Of a DNA stretch of 64,000 nt, positions 11,669 to 22,594 are shown one piece after another. The DNA lies in NCBI GenBank assembly GCA_023101885.1, contig JALPQD010000160.1, forward strand, positions 682,001-746,000. The letters run 5' to 3'. The notes beneath the pieces were generated by a model, which did no database searches, was not told the origin of the DNA, and was given only the letters and a program-made list of their open reading frames with translations. Made by a program: the position numbers and the translations under genes. The stretch's first letter is position 1. Each line of letters opens with the position of its first letter. This stretch comes from Typhlomys cinereus. Its lineage: Eukaryota > Chordata > Mammalia > Rodentia > Platacanthomyidae.

Positions 11669-12706
11669 ACATTTTTAAAGATACATTAATAGCAGTGTCA
11701 CTAATACTACTCAAATTGTAGAATCAGACACAGGAAAACTCTTCCTTATTCCACCAAGAAATGAAGGTCAAGATTGTCTCAATCGTGTTGTCAATGAATG
11801 TAGAGCTATAAAGATAACTTGCCAGTAAAAACGATACCAGTATTCTCTCCATATTTCATTACCAGCTGTGGGATACAATCACAGATCAATCTGGGATTTA
11901 AGTGAGATAGAAAATATGCTGGCAATGATTTTTGAAAAAAAATTAATACATGCCTCTTAGTTTCCTGAAAATATCCCAAGGTAAAACTATTTCATTTTTC
12001 CTGACAAGATTAAGTCATTCTATATTGTTTTGTTTTTTAACTTTGAAAAAGATGACTAACCTATATTTCCAGCTTATGAACTCCTGCTGCCAAAAAGCAG
12101 GTGGGAGAGCTATGCATTCATCTGCATTGAAATATTATGGGAGGAAAGATGCCTCATGGGCAATTTTTCAAGACAGTTACTCATCTCCAGATTGACGCAA
12201 AGACATTGCAAGGCAGAGGAAGAAAGAACATTTGAAGGACACAGTCCTGCATGCACAGCATGTATTTAATCATTATTAGAATACACCAGAAACCTCTGCA
12301 GGGCAGTGGCGGACTGATTGCTGTGGAGATGGGGGGAGTCAAGGGCTTGTCAAAGGGCAAAGTCATCCAGGGCAGGGGAGAGATGCATTGGACAACCAAG
12401 GAAAGAACAGCCTTTATGAGAGAGTATTGAAAGTAGCTATGAAATATAATTAAGTCATCAAAAGGTATGGAGAGACAGTAAAGCACGACAGAAAGGCAAA
12501 GCACCATTTGCAGAGAATTTGACACTTTGCAAAAAGTTACTCTCCTCCTATTTTTGAGTACAACTTGTTTTCTACAAAGCTCAACATTATGTGTTGCACT
12601 CTTTTACCTCATTTGTAAAACAAAGGAATAATCGTGTCAGTGAATTCTCTCTGGTAAACTATAACTAACATTATTCATATATTGTGCTATTTTGCAACAA
12701 CTAAGG
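11669..12706. other. unique DNA, possible MIR trace
   Basis: Mostly unrecognised. Around 12590-12690 the phrase 'ctcttttacctcatttgtaaaac' resembles the MIR core 'cagtttcctcatctgtaaaat', but the flanks are too diverged for a firm call. Confidence 0.35.
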
Positions 12707-12873
12707 CAGTGGTTCCCAATCCATTTTAGGGGATACCAAAAATTCTTAGAAGGTCTTCATGACATACATCAGAGATTTAAATCTTCCAAAAGTTCTGAGC
12801 ACGGACCCAAAATCAACACAGAGTAGAGCCCAATGAGTGCTGTCCACCAAGAGATCACATCTAAGACCCACTG
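12707..12873 (+). mobile_element. non-autonomous hAT-like DNA transposon
   Basis: The left end 'cagtggttcccaa' and the right end 'ctaagacccactg' are imperfect inverted repeats of the CAGTGGTTCTCAA type used by mammalian hAT-Charlie MITE families. The right flank 'gtctacag' fits the hAT target pattern nTCTAnAn. The left flank 'aactaagg' matches only in part. The internal sequence was not matched to a named family. Confidence 0.45.
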
Positions 12874-13080
12874 GTCTACAGGAAATAAAACACCATACAT
12901 AGTTTCATGCTTAGACTTACAACAGGATCACAAAGAGCAAGAATGAAGGCAATTGTTAACTTGCACACTTTAGTCTTTTGAAAACACATTCAAAATCTGA
13001 ATAAAAAAATCGCAAGGCAATTTAATTGAGGCAGCACATTTTTTTCTACAATAGATTTTCTATTAATAAGGGTCTTAAAT

Positions 13081-13242
13081 CAGTTCTTTACAAACTTAAG
13101 CATGTATTATGAATCACCTGGTAATCTTGTTAAAATGCTGATTCTGATTCTTTAACTTTGAAGTGTAGCTCTAGATATAACTACTATAACTCTCAGATGA
13201 TTACTGTGCTGTTAATCTAAAGATTGTACTTTAGAAGCAATG
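13081..13242 (+). mobile_element. MER5-type hAT-Charlie element
   Basis: 'catgtattatgaatcacctgg' followed by 'atcttgttaaaatgctgattctgattc' is the diagnostic MER5A stretch (cat.agaatcacctgg...cttgttaaaa...agattc). The 3' end 'gtactttagaagcaatg' corresponds to 'cactttgagaaccactg'. This is a fossil predating rodents. Confidence 0.75.
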
Positions 13243-13289
13243 TCTTTTTATGTACAATAAAAAGCAATGTAACTCAGGTAAAGACTCAA

Positions 13290-13470
13290 GTCATGCCTCC
13301 TGTATGCACATTCAAGCTCTGTCAGTAAGAGGTTATGCAATTTAGGGCAAGTTACATAGCCTGATTATATTTGTTTCATCTGTAAAATTATTAAGAACGC
13401 CCACTGCATACTAAGTTACAAGGATAAATAAGCCAATACCTGTAAAGCAAAAGTAAATAATCTAAGCACA
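13290..13470 (+). mobile_element. MIR SINE
   Basis: The landmarks are in MIR order: 'agctctgtcagtaagaggttatgcaatttagggcaagttacatagcctg', then 'tttcatctgtaaaatta', then 'aaggataaataagccaatacctgtaaagc'. This matches the MIR stretches 'gggcaagttacttaacct', 'cctcatctgtaaaatg' and 'aatacatgtaaagc'. Confidence 0.75.
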
Positions 13471-13747
13471 TAACTTATGAATATTACAAAACTAGTCTGT
13501 CTCTATTAATCTAATTGTTCATTGGTTCTTTACAAGCACTTGTGAAGCAGGAAAAGTTCTTAAGACTAAATACTTGATCGTGCCAAAATTATTCTTCTTT
13601 CTATACTTTTATATTTTGTTTTTCAGACTACTTAAGGATGGATTTAAGAAAACAACTTTGTATCTTTCAAAGATAGGAATTTCAGTGTGTTTGTTTCTAC
13701 ATCTGTGGCAGAATTGAACTAAGTTTGATGGGGTATTGGGTGTTAAA

Positions 13748-14065
13748 ATGAGGGGAGTATATTAGGTACTTATTGTCACTGTGACCAAATACTTGACAAA
13801 GCAATGTAAAGAAGTATCTTTGTTTGTTTGTTTGTTTGCTCTTGGATGTTATAGATTATCACAACAGAGAAGGTGGTGATGGGAGCAACACAAGACTATG
13901 TCAGCAGCTGTACCAAGAGACTCAAATCTCCGTGGGTCAGGGTGCAGAGAAGGCAGAAGGATCCGGTCAAGGCTATAAACCTAAAGGCCTGCTCCCTCCT
14001 CCCACCTACCACAGCCTCCCAAAATAGGACCGACTGCTAGGGGGCAAGTGTTTAATCACATGATG
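13748..14065 (-). mobile_element. LTR-like rodent repeat (TG..CA class)
   Basis: 'gtatattaggtacttattgtcactgtgaccaaatacttgacaaagcaa' corresponds to the 'gttagttacttttctgttgctgtgacaaaatacctgacaaaagcaa' start of a common rodent LTR-like repeat read from its 3' end. 'cacagcctcccaaaatagg' further on also fits. A (TTTG)n run at 13819-13840 interrupts it. I do not give a database name. Confidence 0.5.
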
Positions 14066-15944
14066 AAATCACATTTTGTCTAAAAAATAAAAAAAGAGAA
14101 AGAAAATATGAATTTTGCCCAACACAGAACACATAATTATTAGTAAATGCTCACAAATTGATATCCAAATGATTTCATTACAAATGGAATTTCAAAGACC
14201 TCTAATGTCTTCCTGCAAAGTATTCTTAAGCATCGTGCTTCTCAGAGACAGAGACATACCCTCCTCTTCTACTTTCCTCGCTCCTGTACAACAAGGAAGA
14301 AATGTTAAATTCCAGGTGTGACCCTGGCTTTCTAATGAGGAATATTGTTTTGGTTGAATATTTGTGAAGTAGGAAAAAAACACTAATTTTCCATTAACAA
14401 TTTTAAAGAGATAATTTATCTTTGGCACCCAAACCACTGTTATTATGGTGATACATTTTTTAATGCTTGTCTGCTTCCAAATGTCAGCTCTGTAAGATTG
14501 TTTTCACACTGCTGTCAACATTTTATTGAAAAGGTAATCTAGGATAATTGTAGAGGGTTGAAACTGCACCTGCTATGATTTCATTCTAGACTTTGGGGAA
14601 ACAATTTCTCTTAAACAATGGCATTGCAGAAAAGCTTTATAATCAGAGGTTTTTCCCATCTACAAGATTCATATTTGAGATCAAGAATACAAATACACAG
14701 GCAGGTACCCTGAGGCAGATTGGCGACTGAAATGATTGACGTGTCTGTTTTGTTTTGGTTTTTTTACTCATTTGTAAAGCAGAAAGGAGCATTTGGCTGT
14801 GACAAGAAAAAGAAAAGTATACCAAAAGGGGGAAAGCATTCTGTATTAGTGACAACTGTTTTGTACAGAGAACACAATAATTATCGTAAATATTTTAAAT
14901 ACCATTCCATCCAGCAGCAAAGCATTCTTTTCCCAAGCAGCCACCCCTAACTCTTCAAAATATATGAAAGGCCTGAAGTATTCTTCAATCTCAAACACTT
15001 CAACTTTAGGGTGATAAACATTTGTTCTAAGGGCTAGACAAGTTTAACCATCTTATGTCAAAGTTTTATGCACCCCACATGAAGTGAGGGGGAGCACGCA
15101 GGCCATCCATCTGATTTTTACTAATTGAACAGCACACTTCAAGAAAAGCAGTAGCCACAGACAAGCTTGCTAAGTTGCCCAGTTTTGTTAGAGGAATGTT
15201 CATATCAACACAATCTTTAACTAAACACAGTGGTCTCTCATAAAAATGATTAGGGGGGTAAAAATAAATCACTAAGCAAATCCAAATATAGGTTTAATCT
15301 AAGAAATCTGACATACACAGAGAGTGAGTTCAAGAAGTCAGAAATGGTTAGAAGATGCTTATAATTTTAGACAGTTATAAGCTACTTGATATTTAAAGAG
15401 TATTAGAGGCACGTCTGTATGAACATTCATGAGTAACTCTATGTATATTACATGCATAAATAAAAGCCTTCACATTAGGAATCATTCCATGTATGAGTAT
15501 TTTTTCCTTTGTCCTGAAAAACTGGACATAAGCCAATTGTTTTTACAAAATTTATGAAGACAGCAAGTTTTATATTTTATTCATTTTGAAATTGTGAAAT
15601 AAAAATCTTCTCTCAGATGGTACAATGGGGAATGGAAGCCTTTGGGAAAAAACAAGTCTGGATATGTAGTATCATTTTAAAAAGTAAATAAATTTTTAAA
15701 AAATGTGTGTAGAGAATCGTTTCACAAGTAAATTTTCAGAAATAAAAGGTTGCATTAAAAGATAGCTAGAGGATATTTTAAATTACATTAACATCCAATT
15801 ATTAGCATATACTTCTTTTAGGACTCATAAATCAAATTAAATCTATTCAGCAAAAAAACTTTTGGAAGAATCAGAATAAATTGGGAAGTTCCTGTGTAAA
15901 TTGATAAAAAGATCCTTTAACTTTGATATGCCAGTCAAACTCCG
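14066..15944. other. unique DNA, nothing recognised
   Basis: About 1.9 kb with no recognised repeat or gene. Short frames at 14115-14437, 14643-14950 and 15066-15272 carry no known motif and overlap on both strands. Confidence 0.4.
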
Positions 15945-16060
15945 ACAGCTTTATTTTCCTCATCTGTAAAATGGAAGTAATAAAGTTTGCCACATTTACC
16001 TTTATAACATGAGAATAAAAAATGAATCTGGAGTTCTATATAAAAGCATAGAACTATTTC
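15945..16060 (+). mobile_element. MIR SINE
   Basis: 'ttattttcctcatctgtaaaatggaagtaataa' is the conserved MIR core. The downstream 'cataacatgagaataaaaaatgaa' fits the degenerate 3' half. Confidence 0.6.
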
Positions 16061-16151
16061 ATATAATTTTTCTTACTCAGAATAGCTGTGAAGGTGGGCC
16101 ACACAAGCCACAACCAAGCCTACATTACTGGTTTAAGAAAAAAAAATACTG

Positions 16152-16366
16152 GGGGCTGGAGAGATGGCTTGGGGGTTAAGCTTCTGCCTTGCAGGCGCAA
16201 GGTCCTGAGTTCAGATCCTAGACCCCACATATAGACGCTGGGCGGAAGCGGGGGTGGCCTGCGTTTCTGGTCCTGGTAGGCCAGAGCCTGTGAATCCCGG
16301 GGCAGAGTAAACAAGGAGGAGATGGAGGCGTCCATGGTGGTTCCCGAATTCGCCTGTGGTTCTACA

Positions 16367-16419
<53 letters not shown>

Positions 16420-16450
16420 ACAATTGAATAAATAATAAAAAAAAGATTGA
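16152..16450 (+). mobile_element. tRNA-headed SINE, (CA)n type
   Basis: Same architecture as the 11.1-kb copy: head 'ggggctggagagatggcttgg', body with 'atatagacgctgggcggaag' and 'cccgaattcgcctgtggttc', a long CA run at 16368-16416, and 'caattgaataaataataaaa'. It carries an extra 'agtaaacaaggagga' segment also present in the 20.1-kb copy, indicating a subfamily. No clear target duplication was found. Confidence 0.9.
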
Positions 16451-17855
16451 AAAATTTGTGAGTAACTTAGAGTGTCACTTGGAACCAGCATCCAAATGTA
16501 TCCTTGCTGGTTGATGAATCTTTGTGCTCTAGTCTAAGACCTAACAGAAAACTTTAACCATTGAAAAATACCTCTGTGGGGATTCATAAAGAAAGGGAGA
16601 ATGTGAGGTAGAAAAATTGTACATTCAAGTATGTAATCCTTTTGTGGTTCACACACACATCAGTTCACACTCCACTAAACTCAAAGGTAGGCAGTAATAT
16701 GGTACTTACTGTTCACTTAAAATCCATCTCTAAGAGCAAAGTATGGCCACCACGAAAGCCTACTACCAATGTTATATAATCCCAGAATAAGCTAAAGATT
16801 TCTACTTTGTATTCAATAAAGCAGATTGGGTCAAGTTCAAAATAAGATATTTGGGCAAAATCGGTTGGCACTTCAAATAGCAGCACTATAAAAAGCTGGT
16901 TCAAGACAACTCCCAAGCTCATTTGCTTAAAGTATCTTGCAAGGAGGATGATTTCAAAGACCAAAGGAGTCATTCCCCAAACAACACAACTCACATATAT
17001 TAGGCAGTATAAAGTGAAATAAAACATCAAAATCAGTGAGGAGGAAATGACTAGGGTAGGCAAATTACAGCAGCTCTTTATAAACATTCAGAATAGAAAG
17101 TATGGTACAAAAGCAAAATTAACAGGGAAGGGCTGGAGAGCTCAACCAGGCAGCAACTAGAAAAGGAGATGGAATTCGACTCTTCAGGTCTCTTGGCCCA
17201 ATACAGGAGAAGTCATCTTAAGTCTATGTAATGTAGTGAGTGATATAATCTGATATGGGGTAAATGTCAAGCTTTTAAGGTAACATAAATATACTGTGTC
17301 ATAATAGGAAATGTAGATATTCATTGTTATCTATACCAGGGTTCAAATACCAATCTGATCACCCTCATTTAGAGAGCAGTACTCCACTTTGGGACTTAAA
17401 GTCAGGATCTATCTAGTGCCTTACAGGAAAGTATAAATGTAAACTGATATTTGTGGTATAAAAGGGACCCATGAGGATTATATGTTGCTGCTTAAGAGGA
17501 TAGTTAAGCAATATAGTAATCTATTACCCCTCCCCATCTAAAGCCTGCATGTAGTTCAAACTAAAATACCAAACAAAACTCCATGTCTAGTGAGCAGATA
17601 TGACCACTGGAATCATGTCTTTCTAACAACAGGCAGTTCTTGAAGGGAAATAGAACACTGTGATATCTGGCTAAAGCTAGACACAAGCCAATCCTAACCT
17701 CTGCTCAAAGTTCTATTTGCTCTGCCCCTACTCTCTCAATCTATTTTTGACAGAATACCAACTGATATTTTTAAATAAAATACAGAAACAATCTCCTCCA
17801 AATAATTGACATTTTGATTCCTTGAATTTCGTTACTGCTATCCCAGGAGCAAGGA
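16451..17855. other. unique DNA with an unassigned 124-codon ORF
   Basis: No repeat recognised. The minus-strand frame 16713-17087 encodes a hydrophobic, aromatic-rich 124-residue translation with no motif I recognise. AT-rich DNA can give such frames by chance, and there is no supporting promoter, splice or poly-A evidence. Confidence 0.35.
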
Positions 17856-18159
17856 ATGAATATCTTGTTGATTCTGATGCCTCCATTTCTGGAAATTCCA
17901 ACGATTCAGTTTTTCCTAATCCTTATCCACAAAAGATTCAGAAAATGTAAACCTAATTTCACATCACCATTGCTGGATCTGGAGTTTCCCCTGAAGCTCC
18001 TCATGCTAAATCTCAATTCCCAGCCCATAATACTACTGGGAATATGTAGAGTGTTTATGAGATGGGTGTAGGTGGGATGTCTGCAGGTCATTGACAATGT
18101 GTCCTTGAACAGAATTTTGGGGCCCCTAGTCTTTCCTCGCTTTCTCTTCATAGCATTCA

Positions 18160-18357
18160 AGATATGTGGTGAGCAGTTTTGCTGTGCTTCATGTGCTTTG
18201 CCTTGAAAGTAGCTACCTTACCATAGGTCCAAAGTAATGGAGCAATGGGTGATAGACTGGAACCTTCAAAATAAACATGTTGTGCTGAAAAATGATTAGC
18301 TCATGTGTTACCACAATGATAGGAAGCTGTCTAAAACACTTATACTCCTGCAACACA
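18160..18357 (+). mobile_element. LTR-like rodent repeat, 3' part
   Basis: 'aatggagcaatgggtgatagactggaaccttcaaaataaacatgttgtgctg' followed by 'tgtgttaccacaatgataggaagctgtctaaaacac' matches the order of a known rodent LTR-like repeat end: '...tggactgaaacc..., AATAAA, ...gtcacagtgacggaaagctgactaacaca'. The AATAAA at 18269 sets the strand. Confidence 0.5.
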
Positions 18358-18534
18358 TTTTTAATGAAATAAAAATTAAGCTGCATCATGCTTTTCCTCC
18401 GACTGCGTTAGTGTAAAGCTGATATGCATACTGGGATGCTCCATTGGTACTTTAATGACTCCTGCAGTGAATCTTAGATCACTTTCAATACAGTGAGCAC
18501 TGTAACAATATTAATTCCATGAACACAGAAGTCT

Positions 18535-18920
18535 TTCTATCTTCTAGTGTCTTCTTCAACTTCTTTTGAAGTTGTTTGACAGTAGAGGCCTTTCGACTCC
18601 TTGGTTAGGTTTATTTCAGGCATTTTCTTCTTTTTGAAGTTGTTGTGAATGGGGTTGGTTTACTGATTTCTTTCTCAGCAGGTTCATGTAGGAATACTAG
18701 ACTTTTGTATGTCGATGCTGTATGCTGCTACTTCAATGAACTTGTTTATCAGATCTAAAGACTCTGGAGAAGTCTCTAGGATCTTCTTAATATAAGATTG
18801 AGTCATCTTCTGGTAGAGACAGAGTCCATCCTTTCTATTTGTAGCCTTTTTATTTCTTTCTCTTGCCTTATTTCCGCAATGTAAATTTCATATTAAATAA
18901 CATGATTCTTATTATTTTTC
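18535..18920 (-). pseudogene. antisense L1 ORF2 fragment (RT region)
   Basis: Read on the plus strand, 'cttctagtgtcttcttcaacttctttt', 'ctccttggttaggtttatttcaggcattttcttc', 'atttctttctcagcaggttcatgtaggaatactagacttttgta' and 'gaacttgtttatcag' are, in order, the reverse complement of the mammalian L1 ORF2 segment downstream of the FADD motif. Many indels and an AT-rich end show that it is an old, dead fragment. It is older than the 51-kb L1. Confidence 0.65.
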
Positions 18921-19600
18921 TCTACCTTCATAATTGATTTTATTTCTATCAAATAGAAAACAGAAATAAACTGAGTAAGACAAGGCTAGATTTAGATTAT
19001 ATCTGCCTGTTGCAGACTTATAAGGAAGGACCTATATTGAGCGTCCAGAGTAGGAACAAGCCTCCTGTCGGGGTCAGTAGCATCATCAGCAAAGACAAGC
19101 CCTGTTTCTTGGCTACTTGACAATGCTATCAGCAGCATTAAGTATAGCTCAGGGCATCCTGCACACAGAAAAACATACCAGAAAAATCTGAAAAAGACTT
19201 AACCTAAGAAAGCTCTACCAAGGTACAAGTTTTTGTGCCTGGTGTTACCTCTTTCACAGGCTGGTGAGACCTACGGCATTCCATCATGACTCTCAGGGAA
19301 GAATCACAGGGAGACTACTGTGGTTGCAGGGACACCAATGCAGTAGAACCCAGGACTCCCTATGGAAGGACGTAGTGTCTTATATGAAAGGCGTGGGTCA
19401 ACGAAATCAGAATAGAAGCAGTGGGAAGTAAACAAAATGTCCTTCAGGAGCTATTAGCAACGAATACTAGCACTCCCTAACAACAGAGCACCATTCTGTG
19501 CTTAAAAAAGAAGTGAATTGTAAAAAGCTGTGCAGGCCATTTAACTGTACATTATGAAACAAAAGAAGCCAACCTGAAAAGATTTCGTATTGTGTGATTT
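18921..19600. other. unrecognised sequence
   Basis: No repeat or gene recognised. It could be the 3'UTR side of a retrocopy whose coding-like part lies at 19613-19858, but nothing here proves that. Confidence 0.3.
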
Positions 19601-19612
19601 CAGACATATGGC

Positions 19613-19858
19613 CTATGGGGAAATGGCTGTCAGCACTTGTGGCACTTTTGCTTCAAGATGAAACAATAGCAACAGTAAAAAAACCAAAGTCATTGAGGAG
19701 AGGACCAGCACACACCAGGTACCATACAGTTTATACTTGTCAAAGACAATAAGCAATATAGCACCAACAGTGACTCCCAGAGTAAATATCCTGTGGATGG
19801 TGAGGATGTATCTACAGATGTCTGTCCAGTGACGCGCAAGTGGCCTCTGATGCAGCAC
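19613..19858 (-). other. hydrophobic 81-codon ORF, possible retrocopy fragment
   Basis: The translation has two strongly hydrophobic segments, roughly residues 26-39 (containing TLGVTVGAILLIVF) and 48-68 (containing CVLVLSSMTLVFLLLLLF), separated by a short loop DKYKLYGTW. That is the look of a two-pass membrane protein piece rather than random sequence. I do not recognise the family. Upstream on the minus strand the frame is open past an in-frame stop, and a second overlapping frame exists at 19690-19899. No poly-A tail or target duplication was found, so a processed pseudogene is only a suggestion. Confidence 0.25.
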
Positions 19859-19969
19859 TTAGATGGCAGGGAGGCTGTTGGTGTGAAAAGCTCCCACACA
19901 TACCCTGTAATGGTTCAATGAACCTGAAACTATTTTAAAAGAAAAATCTCTTCAAAATAAACGGAACAA

Positions 19970-20122
19970 GGCTGGGTGCAGTTCATTGCAATTCCAGCCC
20001 TTGAGAGGCTGAGAAAGAAGGACTGTTGTGAGTATAGATTATACAGAGGATACCGGTCCAGCCTGGCCTATGTGGCAAGACCTTGCTTCATAAAACACAT
20101 AATAAGAAGGAAAATAACAATA
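19970..20122 (+). mobile_element. B1-like SINE
   Basis: 'aaggctgggtgcagttcattgcaattccagcccttgagaggctgagaaagaaggac' and 'ccggtccagcctggcctatgtggcaagaccttgcttcataaaa' are B1 in order. Its A-rich tail (aagaaggaaaataacaata) is the insertion site of the next element. Confidence 0.75.
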
Positions 20123-20338
20123 ACGTATAGACGCCGTGCGGAAGCGAGGTGGCCTGTGTTTCTGGTCCTGGTAGGGCGGAGCCTGTGAATCCAGGGGCAG
20201 AGTAAACAAGGAGGAGGTGGATGAGTCCATGGTGGTTCCCGAATTCGTCCGTGGTTCTACACACACACATACACACACATACATACACACACGTCCACAC
20301 ACGCATACACACACAATTGAATAAATAATAAATAATAA
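20123..20338 (+). mobile_element. 5'-truncated tRNA-headed SINE in a B1 tail
   Basis: It begins abruptly in the SINE body at 'acgtatagacgccgtgcgg', so the whole tRNA head is missing. The rest is intact: 'cctggtagggcggagcctgtgaatcc', the 'agtaaacaaggagga' subfamily segment, CA run and 'caattgaataaataataaat'. The flanking copies 'aagaaggaaaataacaata' (20104-20122) and 'aagaaggaaaataataata' (from 20339) are a 19-bp target duplication with one mismatch. It inserted into the tail of the B1 element. Confidence 0.85.
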
Positions 20339-20417
20339 AAGAAGGAAAATAATAATAAAAGAGAACAGTCTGTGACAGAAACAGGTGCTGCATGAACACA
20401 CAGGATTACCATCCTGG

Positions 20418-20790
20418 TTTTTTTTTTTTTCTCCCACATTTTATTTATTTTTTCCTAATCATACAAGCTGACCTCTCACTCCCTCCTCCCCTCCCCAGCC
20501 ATCACCCCTTACATCTCCCCCCTTCCTTTCCCCTCTTTCTTTGCCTCCCCCACTTCCTCCCTCCCATCCCCTGGAGCATCCTTTTTTGCGAATGCCAAAC
20601 CTCCCTCTGAATCCTCCACCCTGGTGATAGGTAAGGACTCAGTAACATAGCCAGGAGCCCCTCCTTGGGCTCTCTGTTAGTATGGGAATTCTATTATGAC
20701 TGTTAATCCCTTGCCTCTAAGGATCCTACTGCCTGGAGAGCCTTCTCCCCTGTGATCCATGCTAGACTTTGGGGTGGGGGGGAGTCATTA
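20418..20790 (-). mobile_element. L1 3'UTR fragment, antisense
   Basis: A poly-T start, then a polypyrimidine tract (ctccctcctcccctcccc and similar), then 'gactgttaatcccttgcctc' and 'catgctagactttgggg'. These parallel 'ggctgtcaatcccttgcctcc' and 'gatgctagactttatg' of the antisense L1 3'UTR at 57.9-58.6 kb. This copy is more diverged and may extend further right. Confidence 0.65.
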
Positions 20791-21315
20791 ACATGTCAAC
20801 CATTGTAGCATCCTGTTTTTTAAAATTACCTGCAAGCATTAAAACTTACTGCCACTCACCATACAGCCATGGTTGGGCATCCTGTTGTGTAACAATTTAA
20901 CAGTGTTTTCTTGTACTGGGTTATGGACAATTTCTAGCATTTTATAGGTATCATTTTATAAATCAATCTGAATTCTAAGTGTTTCTTCTTTAAAAAGAGT
21001 ATCATAGCTCATTCCTCTTTTCTCATTTTGTGAGATGAATGCTTATGTTTTGTCTCACCAAGCAGGGCTTGTCACAGAGCTAACCCATAAGAGGTTCTCA
21101 GCACTACCTGACTGAGGGTGAGTTAGACTGTTATTTAGGCCTTTAGAGCAAAGTGGAGCAAATTATGAATCAATTCATTTAAGCTTAGACTATAATATTC
21201 TGTCTGCCCTTTGGGGAATAGTAAATGAACAAGAGGCAGTAATTTTTCATTCTAATATCTATTTTTTTTAAACAATTACTGCCTTTTCCTAAATTTTTAA
21301 GTGGAAAACTTCCTT
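20791..21315. other. unrecognised, AT-rich
   Basis: No clear gene or repeat. It could contain the rest of an old L1 3' region, but I cannot align it. Confidence 0.3.
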
Positions 21316-21332
21316 AAAATTCCAATTGTTCT

Positions 21333-21610
21333 GGGGCTGGAGAGGTGGCTCAGGGGTTAAGCCTCTGCCTTGCAGGCAGAAGGTCCTGAGTTCAGATCCT
21401 AGACCCCACGTATAGACGCCAGGCGGAAGCAGGGGCAGCTTGCGTTTCTGGTCCCGGTAGGGCGGAGCCTGTGAATCCCCAGGCAGCGCAAGGAGGAGGT
21501 GGAGGTAGTCCATGGTGGTTCCCAAATTCGTCCGTGGTTCTACACACAAACACACACACACACACACACGAGCGCATACACGCACAATTGAATAAATAAT
21601 AAATAATAAA
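21333..21610 (+). mobile_element. tRNA-headed SINE, (CA)n type
   Basis: Full-length copy from 'ggggctggagaggtggctca' to 'caattgaataaataataaat'. The body is slightly diverged (aggcggaagcaggggcagct). Perfect 17-bp target duplication 'aaaattccaattgttct' at 21316-21332 and 21611-21627. The left cleavage context 'tt|aaaa' is the preferred L1 endonuclease site. Confidence 0.93.
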
Positions 21611-21779
21611 AAAATTCCAATTGTTCTGTATAGCAAATGAGCTCCAAATATTAAGACTATGGTTTGTTGCATTGCAATGCATAATCACAGGATTCTAAGC
21701 ATAATTAGTCAAAGGTTTTGACTAATTAATCAATCTGCTTTCTCATTCAAAAAAGATAAAATAATTCATTCTCTGTTTG

Positions 21780-22330
21780 CGTGTGTGCCTGTGTGTGTAT
21801 GTATGTGTGTGTGCACTTCCAAGTATAGAGTGACTGGGTTAAATTAGAGTGTGTCTTCCTCTTTACTTATCTTTATTATTTAAACATGGTCTCTTACAAA
21901 ACTAGGAATTTATCAATTTGGCTAGGCTGACTGGCCAGCAAGCTTAAATAATCTACCTATCCCTGACTCCCTAATGCTGCGATTATAGATATAGGGCCAT
22001 TATGTTCAGCTTCTTAAAACATAATTTTATTTTTTACTTATGGAAGGAAACAGAGAGAGAGGAGAGAGAGAGAAAGAGAGATCGAGAGAGAGAAGAAAGA
22101 GAAGATATGTGCATGTAACATGCCACAGTCTTCGTGTTGGTGAGAGGACAACTTTCTCTCCTAGCATGTGGGCTCTGGGATGGGCCTCAAGTTACTAAGC
22201 TTGTATGTAGATATCGTTATCCATCTTGACAGCTTTGTGCTCAGTTTTTACTGAGTGCAGGGGATCTGAATTCAAGTCCTTACGTTGTTCGACAAACCCT
22301 CTACCAATGAGGTAACTCCCCAGCCCTAAA
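21780..22330 (-). mobile_element. cluster of antisense SINE fragments
   Basis: First part (21780-22015): a GT-rich run, then 'ggctaggctgactggccagcaagc' and 'ctaatgctgcgattatag', the reverse complement of the rodent composite SINE seen sense-strand at 50.7 kb. Second part (22105-22230): 'gagaggacaactttctctcctagcatgtgggctctggga', reverse-complement B3. Third part (22235-22326): 'ggggatctgaattcaagtccttacgttg...ctaccaatgaggtaactccccagccc', a reverse tRNA head. An AG-rich run (22049-22105) separates the first two. Confidence 0.55.
22049..22105 (+). repeat. (GA)n-rich tract
   Basis: Impure GA dinucleotide repeat between two antisense SINE fragments. Confidence 0.85.
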
Positions 22331-22594
22331 TACGGCTTGTTAAGAGTGCTGAAAATAGCCATCAAGTCCCTATTCACACTCCACTATCTTCTTGATTCTA
22401 GAAACTATCCCTGAAATGGTAGATTCTACAATGACAACACCATAACTGCAAAGGCATGCATTCTGGATTTACTATCTTCCAGGCTCATAGTAACAGAGCC
22501 ACATCACAAAACAAACAGGCTGTGTTCCCTTTGACAGGTATGACTCGAAACTAGAGTATGTTACACATTTTCTTTAATTTTCAGGAACACTTTT

